DNA of 64,000 bases from Glandiceps talaboti (taxonomy: Eukaryota; Hemichordata; Enteropneusta; Spengelidae), in assembly GCF_964340395.1 (NCBI RefSeq), contig NC_135550.1, positions 30,075,176-30,139,175 of the forward strand, given 5' to 3'. Below are positions 25,621 to 37,645 of this stretch, one piece after another; the first letter of the stretch is position 1, and each line of letters starts with the position of its first letter. The translations under genes and the position numbers were made by a program. A model generated the notes under the pieces. The model ran no database searches, was not told the DNA's origin, and saw only the letters and a list, made by a program, of their open reading frames with translations.

Positions 25621-27042
25621 TTCTTGTCCTCTGTGTGTCTGTGCAGAAATGTTGTTTCCACTGATATCTCAAAAAGTACTGAAGCAAATGTTCTGCAATT
25701 TACTATTGTCAGGTTGTATCTTAGCGCTGATTAGTTTTTGGTGGGAGTGACTTGTATAATTAATGATAATTTGCATAATTTTATAAATGGGGCTATATAT
25801 GCAGAATGGCTGCACCAAATTCAATGAAACTTGCTACATCTACGGATCATACAAATATATAAAAGCACAAAAAGATGTTAAGTTGTGTCAAGTTAATTAA
25901 GGGCTAATTTGCATAATTAATGAATGTTTTGTAAATCAGGTTATGCATCCAGAATGCCTTTATCAAATTTGATGAAACTTGTTACAGATATTGATCATAC
26001 ATAGATATGAAAGTTCTTAATGAAATCAAAAGCTGTCAATTAATTGCTTATTAGCATATTTAACGAACTTTGGCAATTAGGGCCTATTCCAAGAAAGTCC
26101 GTCAAATTTGATGAAACTTGCTAAAGATATTGACCGAGCAAAGATATTATGGTATCGAGTCAGTTGCTAATTTGCATATTTGATGAACTTTTGCAATAAG
26201 AGATATATACATATAGCCAGGATTGTACTGAATTCAAGTGAACTTGCTACAGATATTGTCCTTGGAGAAGGCATTCAGTTTACCTCTGGTTTGTAGAGTC
26301 AGTCTACGTTGTCATACAAGTACAAGTGGCTTTCCAAATATTTTATGATTCTATACATTGTTATCATTGGCATAATCAATTTTAGAAATTCACATCAGTC
26401 ACACCATTCTTCAGAACCTTTGACATGACATCAGAATCTTTGCTGAGGAATAGCTTGATAACTGGTCCGAATATCCGTCTTCACTTTCTGTTACAGTATA
26501 AATGACAAGTTTTACAAAGGAAAATGTGATGACGTCGTTGTCTGATGATTAATTACAATATTGAACGAATTGTATCAACATACAGGTACATAAAAGACCT
26601 GGTACAAGACATGGGGTTAGAATCAACTGAAAAAGGCGACATTGGTGATCCAAAGTTTGTGTCACCATTTAGCTTTATTACATGGGATGGAAGCAAGCTA
26701 ACTGACCCAGTAGAACTGCAAAAGGCGCATGGTTCATCAGTTGAAGTTTTGAGCACTCAAGCGCTGGATTTCTTCAAAAAAATGGAGATGAATTATGATC
26801 AACGGAATAACAATACTTTCACAACAATGGAAGAATATTTAATACCCGGTGGCGTTCTCAAACTGCCCATCCTAGAAAGTCGCCAACATTTCACAGATTC
26901 TGGTATTGATTTGAAAATTCAACATCTTGCTATGGGACCTAATCATAATTTGGTTCATTTCCAAGGAATGGATAGCCAAACATTTTCCATGCAGTTATCC
27001 CTTACAATCAGAATGGGCAATGGTAAGTACCCAGTACGTACA

Positions 27043-27084
<42 letters not shown>

Positions 27085-30000
27085 TGTGTGTGTGTGTGTG
27101 TGTATGTGTGTGTGTGTGTCTGCGCGCGCGTGCGTGCGTGCGTGTTTGTCTGTGTCTATGTATGTATGTATGTATGTATGTATGTATGTATGTATGTATG
27201 TATGTATGTATGTATGTATGTATGTGTGTGTGTGTGTGTGCGCGTGTGTGTGTGTACATACGTGTGTGCGCGTGCGTGCGTACGTACGTGTGCGCGCGTG
27301 CGTACATGTGTATGTGTGTACATATGATATTCAAACGAATTAGAAGACATTGTGGTATACGTTTGCATGTCTACTTATCTAGTTATGTATATTCAATGTA
27401 CTGCTCGCTTCGCATTGCAGACAATTTAATGATGTAAACAACATTTAAATTGATAATTTATCAATTGATACATAGCACAACTGTCGTTTTTACGTGAAGT
27501 TTTACACGTCTTTTTTACAATGTAATTGGCTGACGATGTTCTGTGATCTAGAGGAAAATACATTGTAAGAGTACATCATCACCTTAGAGTATCGTTGAAA
27601 CTGTCAAGATTTGTATTGTTTAGACAACGTGATAGTCAGTGTCAGTGGAGGGGTCCACAGTGTCTATGGTTTAGACAACGTGATAGATAGTGTCAGTGGA
27701 GGGGTCCACGACAGTGTCTATGGTTTAGACAACGTGATAGATAGTGTCAGTGGAGGGGTCCACGACAGTGTCTATGGTTTAGACAACGTGATAGACAGTG
27801 TCAGTGGAGGGGTCCACGACAGTGTCTATGGTTTAGACAACGTGATAGACAGTGTCAGTGGAGGGGTCCACGACAGTGTCTATGGTTTAGACAACGTGAT
27901 AGACAGTGTCAGTGGAGGGGTCCACGACAGTGTCTATGGTTTAGACAACGTGATAGACAGTGTCAGTGGAGGGGTCCACGACAGTGTCTATGGTTTAGAC
28001 AACGTGATAGATAGTGTCAGTGGAGGGGTCCACAGTGTCTATGGTTTAGACAACGTGATAGACAGTGTCAGTGGAGGGGTCCATAGTGTCTATGGTTTAG
28101 ACAACGTGATAGATAGTGTCAGTGGAGGGGTCCACAGTGTCTATGGTTTAGACAACGTGATAGACAGTGTAAGTGGAGGGGTCCACAGTGTCTGTGGTTT
28201 AGACAACGTGATAGATAGTGTCAGTGGAGGGGTCCACAGTGTCTGTGGTTTAGACAACGTGATAGATAGTGTCAGTGGAGGGGTCCACAGTGTCTATGGT
28301 TTAGACAACGTGATAGACAGTGTCAGTGGAGGGGTCCACAGTGTCTATGGTTTAGACAACGTGATAGATAGTGTCAGTGGAGGGGTCCACAGTGTATATG
28401 GTTTAGACAACGTGATAGATAGTGTCAGTGGAGGGGTCCACAGTGTCTATGGTTTAGACAACGTGATAGACAGTGTCAGTGGAGGGGTCCACAGTGTATA
28501 TGGTTTAGACAACGTGATAGACAGTGTCAGTGGAGGGGTCCACAGTGTCTATGGTTTAGACAACGTGATAGATAGTGTCAGTGGAGGGGTCCACCTTGTA
28601 TATGGTTTAGACAACGTGATAGATAGTGTCAGTGGAGGGGTCCACAGTGTCTATGGTTTAGACAACGTGATAGACAGTGTCAGTGGAGGGGTCCACAGTG
28701 TCTATGGTTTAGACAACGTGATAGATAGTGTCAGTGGAGGGGTCCACAGTGTATATGGTTTAGACAACGTGATAGATAGTGTCAGTGGAGGGGTCCACAG
28801 TGTCTATGGTTTAGACAACGTGATAGACAGTGTCAGTGGAGGGGTCCACGACAGTGTCTATGGTTTAGACAACGTGATAGATAGTGTCAGTGGAGGGGTC
28901 CACAGTGTCTATGGTTTAGACAACGTGATAGATAGTGTCAGTGGAGGGGTCCACAGTGTATATGGTTTAGACAACGTGATAGATAGTGTCAGTGGAGGGG
29001 TCCACAGTGTCTGTGGTTTAGACAACGTGATAGATAGTGTCAGTGGAGGGGTCCACAGTGTCTGTGGTTTAGACAACGTGATAGATAGTGTCAGTGGAGG
29101 GGTCCACAGTGTCTATGGTTTAGACAACGTGATAGATAGTGTCAGTGGAGGGGTCCACAGTGTCTGTGGTTTAGACAACGTGATAGATAGTGTCAGTGGA
29201 GGGGTCCACAGTGTCTATGGTTTAGACAACGTGATAGATAGTGTCAGTGGAGGGGTCCACAGTGTCTATGGTTTAGACAACGTGATAGACAGTGTCAGTG
29301 GAGGGGTCCACAGTGTCTATGGTTTAGACAACGTGATAGACAGTGTCAGTGGAGGGGTCCACAGTGTCTATGGTTTAGACAACGTGATAGACAGTGTCAG
29401 TGGAGGGGTCCACAGTGTCTATGGTTTAGACAACGTGATAGACAGTGTCAGTGGAGGGGTCCACAGTGTCTATGGTTTAGACAACGTGATAGACAGTGTA
29501 AGTGGAGGGGTCCACGACAGTGTCTATGGTTTAGACAACGTGATAGATAGTGTCAGTGGAGGGGTCCACAGTGTCTATGGTTTAGACAACGTGATAGACA
29601 GTGTCAGTGGAGGGGTCCACAGTGTATATGGTTTAGACAACGTGATAGACAGTGTCAGTGGAGGGGTCCACAGTGTCTATGGTTTAGACAACGTGATAGA
29701 CAGTGTCAGTGGAGGGGTCCACGACAGTGTCTATGGTTTAGACAACGTGATAGATAGTGTCAGTGGAGGGGTCCATAGTGTCTATGGTTTAGACAACGTG
29801 ATAGATAGTGTCAGTGGAGGGGTCCATAGTGTCTATGGTTTAGACAACGTGATAGACAGTGTCAGTGGAGGGGTCCACAGTGTCTATGGTTTAGACAACG
29901 TGATAGATAGTGTCAGTGGAGGGGTCCACCTTGTCTATGGTTTAGAAAAGTTAAATGTCTTGCTGTCGAAATAGTGAATTTTCTTGACAGTGTGGTATAT

Positions 30001-31077
30001 ACAAAGCATTTGGCTATTTTTCTGACAGGTTTTGTCCACGCTATTTGTCTGCATCTTTTTAGGTAAGGTTGCAGAAGGGAATTCCAGGCTCCCCGAGGCT
30101 CTTCTAGAGGCATCATCAGCTAAACTCCACCTGAATTCAACAGTGAAAACTGTAACTAAATGCAGCCGTGGGTTTGATATAACGTACACATCAGATGGTG
30201 ACCAGAAAACAACACACGCTGATTACGTGGTCATTGCAGCTCCTATGGAAAAGGCAGGTGAGCAATGGATTCATATACATTACTCCACACATATGTAGTA
30301 ACTGTTGGAAGACGACATTTATCCAGCGTTATTTATAGCTCAGACCACACTATCTAGGTCTGAGGACATATACTTTTATAACCATCCTGGGTTGTGCTAA
30401 GTTTATGTATATGCGATGAATGTATGCATCCATACTGTACTGCCGTCGCTTGTGGAGCGCCCTCAACGACTTAGTGGTCTGAAGGTTATCCAGAAAGAAT
30501 TTCCTTGGAAACCTGACCAAAGAACTCGAACTCCATGCACTACAATTTGCAATAGTGTTAATGTTTGTGCATGTCTCTGTCTTTAGGTATTAAGTTCATC
30601 AACTTTGAATCGGTAATCGAACAGCATGGAAGAGAATGGATTCCTGGCTATGTGTACGTTATCACTGCAGACCGGGTGAATCCACAGTATTTCAACGCAG
30701 ATGAGGACTGGGCTGAACCTTACGTCATCATGAGTACACCCTCTGTAACTCGTACTGATGGTTACATTTACCATGTATTATCAAAAGACACTGGTGAAAC
30801 CAAGTACTACACAGTGGTTGCAGCGTCTGACATTACCAGCAAATTGCCAGAAATATTCATCAACCCGACAGTCAAGTTCATGCATCACTGGGAATATGCA
30901 CACCCACTGTTACCACCCCATACTACGGAGGTCAATCCCTATCAGAAGGTTGTGTTAGCACCAGGCTTGTACAACCTCGGTGTAATGTATGATATTATGG
31001 ATCAAATGGAAGGCTCTGTTATAGCTGCTCGCAATGCTGCACTTCTCATTAAAGAAGATGTACTAGGAGTGTCTTGA
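24362..31077 (+). CDS. PCYOX1: Prenylcysteine oxidase-like FAD flavoprotein, five exons
   Basis: A homologue of prenylcysteine oxidase, a flavin thioether oxidase that cleaves the cysteine-prenyl bond left by prenylated-protein turnover, in lysosomes in mammals. Exons: 24362-24503, 24812-24887, 26586-27022, 30063-30257 and 30587-31077 (phases 1, 2, 1, 1), giving 446 aa. The N-terminus holds the FAD-binding GAGIGG motif (17-22), an acidic residue ending the second strand (E42) and the following GGR. The EGNSRLPEALL segment (about 224) matches the family's EGGNKLxxxLL, and the C-terminal HHWEYAHPLLPP and Y/N-rich FAD-binding tail also match. Odd points: human PCYOX1 is about 505 aa and starts with a signal peptide; this model is shorter and has none. 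A missed 5' exon is possible, but the chosen ATG has A at -3 and no upstream in-frame ATG. A paralogue working in the cytosol is the alternative. The symbol marks family, not proven orthology. Confidence 0.85.
24955..25085 (+). repeat. Compound (GT)n(GC)n(GT)n(CTGT)n(GACT)n tract in oxidase intron 2
   Basis: A succession of five simple-repeat types without interruption, inside the intron at 24888-26585. Confidence 0.96.
25553..26260 (+). repeat. Palindromic start, (GTCT)n and four ~120-145 bp degenerate repeats
   Basis: AGCTCCTGTATGGGAGCT is an imperfect palindrome followed by GATGTCGTGGCGATG and a (GTCT)n run (25578-25622). From about 25740 four tandem units follow, each with TAATTTGCATA-TT, a GGGCTAT-like block, CAAATTTGATGAAACTTG and ACAGATATTGATC. 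Together this looks like one composite dispersed repeat inside oxidase intron 2. Confidence 0.6.
27045..27325 (+). repeat. Compound (GT)n / (TATG)n / (GC-GT)n microsatellite
   Basis: Starts about 20 bases after the exon 3 donor (27023). The long cysteine/valine frames through it are repeat artefacts. Confidence 0.96.
27623..29944 (+). repeat. 45-copy 51/54-bp minisatellite in oxidase intron 3
   Basis: Head-to-tail units of 51 bp, each coding DNVIDSVSGGVHSVYGL in the open frame. Nine units are 54 bp because of an extra GAC codon: six in a row near the left end and three scattered. 45 units plus 27 extra bases give 2322 bp. There is no stop and no frameshifting indel in this frame from 27599 to the TAG at 29972. 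Each unit also contains the small hairpin GTGGA-GGGG-TCCAC. By position it is intronic: exon 3 and exon 4 of the oxidase join in frame across it. Confidence 0.95.
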
Positions 31078-31093
31078 ACTGAGACATTTTTAG

Positions 31094-31099
31094 AATAAA
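31094..31099 (+). terminator. Poly(A) signal of the oxidase gene
   Basis: AATAAA lies 17 bases after the stop codon, the first such motif downstream. It is a very short 3' UTR if used. Confidence 0.6.
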
Positions 31100-33387
31100 G
31101 AAATGATGTAAAATATAATCTAACACAATGTTCAGTACATTGTCTTTTTTGTCAACCAGTCACCCCATTCTTTTCTGACCGGCTTCTGCTCCTGAAAATA
31201 ATCAATCTGACGGTGACAATCGGTTTGACACAAAAAGCACAAAAATGTACATTTTTCATTCATCAGAACTATTCCATTAAAAGATCAAACCATTTCGATT
31301 CACTTTATTGTTTTGTCATTTGATATTCTGGTCTGTTGTACCTTCTTATGTTGGCCTTGGATTTCCCCACAGACAAGGGTCTATGAATTTTAGATGAAGC
31401 CCCTCCACCCCATAATATGCCCTAAATGTCAGAGGCCCTCTTCGTCCAAGTACGTACGCGTATTCATGTATTCACGTCTAGAATCACGAGAACTAAACAA
31501 TTAATTATGTTTGCTGATGACGGAAAATGGACATGCAAGCCACATAGTCCTCCCGCTACCTTAAAACATGTAAGCCAACGCTTTGTTGAAATGTTGTCAG
31601 GTTAAGATCCTCGCAACAGCTATTATTACATGTACAATCTTTCAAACAGATAGGTAAAACCTTTCTTCCAGTTTATACTCCAATTTTCAGGACGTGTTAT
31701 ATTTTATGTATAAATAACCCGATTTAGATACAGAAGTCTTTGTCAGACAACGGCATATACGTATTATCGACACCGTAGAATAAAACCCCCAAAGGTTTTC
31801 CATGTATAGGTCTATATAAACCTTCAACCTTCGCCATCCATTGACATTGCCCGATTAGTTCGTAAAGAATTCAACAAACACCTTTCTACGGAAAAAATTA
31901 ACATTTCTATGTGTCAAATTGTTCAAGGCAAGATTAGGGTAAATTTCGGATGACTTCAAGTTAGTGTTAGCATCTTAGTAAACAAAAAGAGCACAGAATT
32001 TACTGATAAGCTGTTTACAAATTGTATTGATAATAAGTACACTGTATTCCAGCAGCTGTGGAGGGGTAGGGGACTGAATGTTCCCCTCCCATGGTAGGGA
32101 GCTTTTTTCAAAATCGAGACACTTTAGGAAGCTATTTAGAATAACAGAAATAGCAAATTTACTCAAAACGCTTTTGAGTTTCCTGACAGGGGTCTTTCTT
32201 CCTTTATCCAGTGGCCCTCCACAGCCCCTCCTTGTGTAAACAAAAATCCCCTCCGCCCCTGGTTTAAATTACTGTCGTTGTCAATCCTACGCTGAGGGCG
32301 CTAGTTATGAGAATTAAGCTGGCTCTCCACCGACGCTATTACATGTATATCCAACACGCTGTCCTAGCCCTGATACGTGTACTGAGTATTTGAGAATGTC
32401 GAAATAATGTAAATAAGCTGTTTTTAAAAAAGTTATTATTGTTCAATGTGTGATCTAAAAAAAGGTTACGCGTGTATTAGGGCCCGTACACCGTACGTAT
32501 GGGCATGTGTTCTCTTTTTCTATCTTTTTTTATGGACAGTCTCCTACCTGCGTGGACATTGGAACATACAACACATTGGAATATAATAGACAAGTCCGCC
32601 ACTTAACCTCTTGATCCCTCCCCTCTCCTCCCCTCTCCTCCAATCTCCCTCCCCTCCCCTCCTTATCCTACCCCTCCACCTCATCAACGACGTTAATAGC
32701 AGTTTTGTTCGGTGTTGTAATAAAATCTATTCCCAATGTAACCAAATCAATTTCCACTAGTTCTATCCATCTGTCTATATCAATAAATAGCAAAACTAAC
32801 AAATATTACATTTAAACACATCGTATATACATAGGCTTAGTCTTAAAAACGCGTGTTTGTGAACCGTTGTCTATTCATTACTCTTTGTGCTGGCTACTTT
32901 TTCAAATAGCTGAAGTTGAAAATTATCCTTATCTCACTCGGAGAGAATGGAAAGTCTGGGGTGTTTTTTTAATAAAAGGAAAACAGAAGGATTGTGTTCT
33001 TGATGATGCCTTGTACATGAACTTCCGATATATACACACACAATGTAATAGCATACGATGTTTCGTGGTTTCGAAGTTGCCCCCCGATCCGGAGGGTTAT
33101 CAAAATCTGACGCCCTCTATTGATCAAACATCATGTCCCCTCGTCAGGACATGTAATGAGCGACTTCGTCGAATCTGGATTCTGGTCGAATCATCAGATC
33201 TTGCCAGACTTTATCATATCACTCGTCACCAAAGCTAATCTCATGAGACATTACCCACATATTATATGATTTAATAAATGACTGACTGACTGACTGACTG
33301 ACTGACTGACTGAATGAATGAATGAACTTTATTTTAAATAAATCTTGTTATTTCATAGGCATCGATTTAAAACGTCACAAAGACATC

Positions 33388-33448
<61 letters not shown>

Positions 33449-33720
33449 TCATCATCAGTAGTTAAATAAATATTACTCGTAAAGGCATGTTAAGCACATT
33501 GAAATTGATTCTAATTATTCGTGTTGTCTGTTTTTTTCCGTATTCATATTAAATTTATACTAGTAAAATTAAGCTTATATCAACTTGTGACATTCTAAAA
33601 GTAAAGTAATAGAAAGAGGAACTGCACCATGCACCACTAGCACTGCATTGGCTCATACAGAGTGCTACTGGCGCGGCGTCTGCCTCGAAAATGTAGCATA
33701 AATTTGCATTGGTAATTACT
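31100..33720. other. Intergenic region, no gene supported
   Basis: AT-rich DNA with C/T-rich patches (CCCTCTCCTCC runs near 32.6 kb), a degenerate relative of the CATAGACCCTCCACC hairpin at 31376-31412 and simple repeats at 33279-33440. A 123-codon plus-strand frame at 32867-33238 has no domain I recognise and no clear splice context. Confidence 0.5.
33279..33440 (+). repeat. (GACT)n and (CAA)n microsatellites
   Basis: (GACT)n at 33279-33314 grading into GAAT, and (AAC)n at 33388-33438 ending in CAT units. Confidence 0.95.
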
Positions 33721-33830
33721 TAGGTCAACGGTCAACAAGTCTTACTACTATATAGTATATACACGGCAGCTGCAGTGATCAACGGAAGTGTACGTCGTAC
33801 GCTTTTCTATGGCACTTATAGTTGAAGACT
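33720..33830 (+). promoter_or_regulatory. Putative promoter of the right-hand gene
   Basis: A TATATAGTATATA stretch (about 33749-33761) lies roughly 30 bases before a CpG-richer region with CGGAAGTG, the ETS-family core, near 33784. An exon-like segment ending in a perfect AG|GTAAGT donor follows at 33891. The elements fit a TATA promoter, but no transcription start can be seen directly. Confidence 0.35.
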
Positions 33831-33891
33831 ACAGAGCGCGGGTTTTGAGATGAACCCGTCGATGTTACCGTTGTAGGATAGCCAATATTAG
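33785..33891 (+). other. Probable untranslated first exon
   Basis: Ends at TTAG|GTAAGT (donor 33892). A pyrimidine-containing acceptor TCTCATTTACAG ends at 34786, and the exon that follows carries the ATG at 34973. The left edge is approximate. Confidence 0.4.
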
Positions 33892-34972
33892 GTAAGTCGA
33901 TTACCTATATCGTTATAAATTTAACCAGTTTACAAAGGACCTATTTAGCGTTTTTGACACATACATATTTTATCCACTCTGCCTATTGTTTTCACTGAGG
34001 CATTTACTATCGATTGTTGGGCTATTGTATTTCCACGGGAAGCCAACTTGTCTGTATTGTTTTCGCATGCTTTAATGCCAGAGTTTGTCTGCTGAAATTA
34101 TGATATGTGGACCTCAGAATTGCATAATATCAATGATTTGTTGAATTATAAGTATTAGAAAGAAATTCATTGGCATGCTAGCAGGATAGACGATGCGATG
34201 CAACCGACAGTACTAATGCTATACTGTAAAATGTGTTGCTGTAGACGCCATGTTGTCAACGGCGCGGTTGATACAATATATTCTAGTCGCTTTTAGTACA
34301 CCGTATCTGGTATCAGCTTTGATAGAATAACAGTTCAGCTTGATCGTGTAGCCATGGACATGTTTACCACAGTAACCGTGACATTACTAATAATTATAGA
34401 AGTACACGAAAAGCCCGAACATATGAGATAACCGAACCCCATCTCGTAAATGTTGCCAAAATGAAATGTTGTCATAGAAATACTGATAGATAAAGTATAT
34501 AGACAAAGTATATCACCCCCAGAGTCTACTACAGATGACGATTTCTTGTGTGTTTGTTGCTCATATTGCAAGCATCTGACACTCAAAATACTTTAACCAT
34601 TGAAGAGCTGAAAAGTTAGTGTCATTATTTAGTAGCTATGGGGCAGAGGATCACGAAGATTCAAGCTTCACAGAACAAATATAAAAGCCCCGAACTTAAC
34701 TAGCTTATTTTAGACGATTTATTGTCTCTAGGGTGCAGTGCGAAGTTGTATAAGACATTTCAATCTTATGCTGGTCTCATTTACAGGTTGAGCAACCAAG
34801 TTAGTAGGGTATGGTGAACATTCCGGAAAAGGGAACTCCGTTCTTGAACTTAGACCAGGAACCAATGCACTTGAAACAAGAGATAGTGTACTGAACTTTT
34901 GCCTTGTAATTCACTGAATCTGATCAGAATTGAAAGAACTAGAGCCATTTTGGCCAATCAGTGTGGTTCAGG

Positions 34973-35051
34973 ATGGCCACTGCAGGAAGGAGATACTTTG
35001 AGAACCCCAAAGAGGGTGTAAGAATTGCTGACACAATTCAGAAGCTTGCCC
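34973..35051 (+). CDS. Putative first coding exon A of an unrecognised gene
   Basis: Begins ATGG with A at -3, in an exon that probably starts at 34787 after a TTTACAG acceptor. It codes MATAGRRYFENPKEG and 11 more residues, ending in phase 1 at a GTAAGT donor (35052). It shares its splice phase with the exons at 53418, 56573 and 63371, so it could join the same downstream exon, which is not in this window. I do not recognise the peptide and assign no function. The short length means this is supported by splice signals and context, not by homology. Confidence 0.45.
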
Positions 35052-37514
35052 GTAAGTATTTTTGTTGTCATTTTAATGTCATTATCTTGTTATCTTGGCG
35101 AATTGCAAACTTCTTCAGTGATACCATGTTGACTTTTGATCTCAGCTCCATTCTCAGATAGTTGAATGTGATTTCTACCAGGAAACCAAGTATCTGTGAA
35201 AAAAAAGAAATCAAAAGATTCGGTCAGTGGTATGCTGGTTGTAGTTTTAAAAAAAGAAGAAAATTGTGTGCAGCTTGCCAAGATTACAGCATACACATAA
35301 ACATTTTATGTACAGCAAAAGTGTCGCCTAGCAACACCCTAGTGTTTGATGAAAGCTTGTGTTAGAAATCAATCAGGAGATAACCTTGCAATTAGTGTAG
35401 TCTTGGCCACCTCAAGTCCACAACTATAGTGTATTCCCATAATTGTTATCACCTCACTAGAAGTCAGGCCATCTAACTGTCAAGCTTCAAATGAAGTAAA
35501 AGACAGTCCCCTCTACCTAAATATAGAATTTTGAAAAGTGTGTACTCAAGCTAATGAAGTTACTGTCTATAAATTTATCTCTAATTCTCATACTCAAGTG
35601 GGTATGATCCAATGAGGCTAGGGAACTATAATCATTGTCTAAAAGTATGAAAATGAAATTGTATTCAAGATACGAAGGTACTTCACATATATGACGTGTT
35701 GTCTTTAGCTCAAATTGTTTTATCTTTTTGGAAGTATGACCCATGTAGTGTACATGATACACTGTTTACTCCAAGTAATGCTTTAATCATAGCATGTAGT
35801 TACGCATAAACCTAACAAAAGTTGTAGTCATGAAAGCACTACTGCATGTAGTGAAGTATATGTTAGCACAGTCCTTGATAAAAACAAGGGGGTTGTTCCT
35901 AATGTCCTTGATGTATTGTGAGAGTTACTCACCAATGTTGAAGACTTTGATGGGACGATGGATGGAACTTATGAATAGACTTTTAACAATTCAAAACTTT
36001 GTCTGACAATGGTGATTGACGACTTTACTAACTATTGTTAAAGTGTTCAATTCTATGACCTTGATAACCTTGCATTTCCCAGGTAAATCGATAATCTTTC
36101 TATTAAAGGTGAGCGTTCTTTGAGCATTATTACAAAACTATTGGGCAGCAGGCTGTGAGCGTTGTTCTTGATAATGGCTTTTAAATTGAGATGTTTGTTT
36201 TATACAGAATAGGTAATACTGTGTGGTTATAGATGTTCCTTGACTACTGAGTTGCAGAACAGTGAAAAAGAACTCTCTTTAAAAGCTTGTCTTTTAAAAA
36301 GAAGGAATAAATCTTGACTGTTTTAAGTATACTGGGTTGGGTACAAAAGGTGTTTGCTTTTTAGTGTTGTATAGCTGGTCGTTTCATGGAAATTGTCCCT
36401 GTTTGGTACTGTGTGCCTGTTTATGGTCTACAGTGTATTCTTTGAGGAGAAAGCATAGTGTTGCCCTTTTAACAAAAAATCAGAGACTGTAACTTAGGAC
36501 TCAGTCAAAAGTATTTTATTGTTACCGTACTACTACATGCTAAAAAAAAGAGACATTTTGGCAGAGGGCCAGTAACACACCTTGATTCTGGACTAGTGAC
36601 AGCTCTTTACTATAATGTTATTAGTATCATGAGCATGATCAGCTGTGAATAGTAGAAATCGGTTTGGAGTTCTCAATTTTCTGCTTCATTAGACTTTCCT
36701 AGTTATAACAAATTTCCATGAAATTCTTTTATAGTTGTCTCTTAAAAATTTGAGTACTTTCTTGTTAAATGAAATTAAAGTAATTTGAAAAGAGTAATTT
36801 CTTAATTAATTTATGTACTTTTGTGAGTGAAAGATAGAGAAACGTTGGTATGCAAAGAAAATATGTGTTGTAAATAAATTTTTAGAGCAAATATGTCCAT
36901 ATTTTATTCTTCAAAATATACTATTTACCTCTCATCTGAAATGGTATCAGAGAACAGTAATATTTGGCAAGATTTTTGTTCAAGTTAAAAAGTTTTTGAA
37001 ATTAAAAGAAAAAATAAAATGTTCTGTTGCAACAATTTTGAAGTGGTGGTTATAAAATGTTATGCAACTTAACTGACAACAAATTGCTAAAAAGCCTGTC
37101 TATTATTACATAATAGATTTACTGAAGGACTATGTACATGTAACTTTCCAGTTTGTTTTCAGAATCAGTTAGTGTGTATGTGTAAACTCTTTGTGGTCAT
37201 CAGCATTACCTGAAGTGACCCTTACAGAACAGTGTTTATTAACACTTTGAGGTCAATGTGCTGTCATAGCTATGTTATGTATGAAGACACAGCATGTTGC
37301 TGTCTGGCCTCTCACCAAGCAAGCATTCTGTAAACACAGCTGATAACATTCCATTTGAAGCTCACTGGTAAAGTCAGAAGGTGTGTTAGAGTCAGTCCCA
37401 CATTCTGTTACTGGTCAATGCATTATTTGACATTCCAACTATAGAAACTAATCCTACCCCCCAATGTAATGTTATGATCTACCTACTTATGGTGGCATTT
37501 TGTGACATAGACAA

Positions 37515-37645
37515 CTGATCAAGAGGGGGACTGCAGGGCATGATGCTTACTTCGTAGACAACTGATCAAGGGGGACTGCAGGGCATGATGCTTACTCCAT
37601 AGACAACTGATCAAGGGGGACTGCAGGGCATGATGCTTTAATACT
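37515..37645 (+). repeat. ~45-bp tandem repeat, three copies
   Basis: GACAACTGATCAAG, a G-run, then GACTGCAGGGCATGATGCTT occurs three times at about 43-46 bp spacing, with a length change in the G-run of the first copy. Confidence 0.9.

Noticed and set aside
32867-33238. 123-codon frame in the spacer right of the oxidase gene.
   Set aside because: No recognisable domain, no good start context or splice context, and a length possible by chance.
36055-36082. Nine-codon ATG stretch reaching CCCAG|GTAAAT in phase 1.
   Set aside because: It fits the phase of the alternative exons but is too short and lacks a good start context; likely chance.
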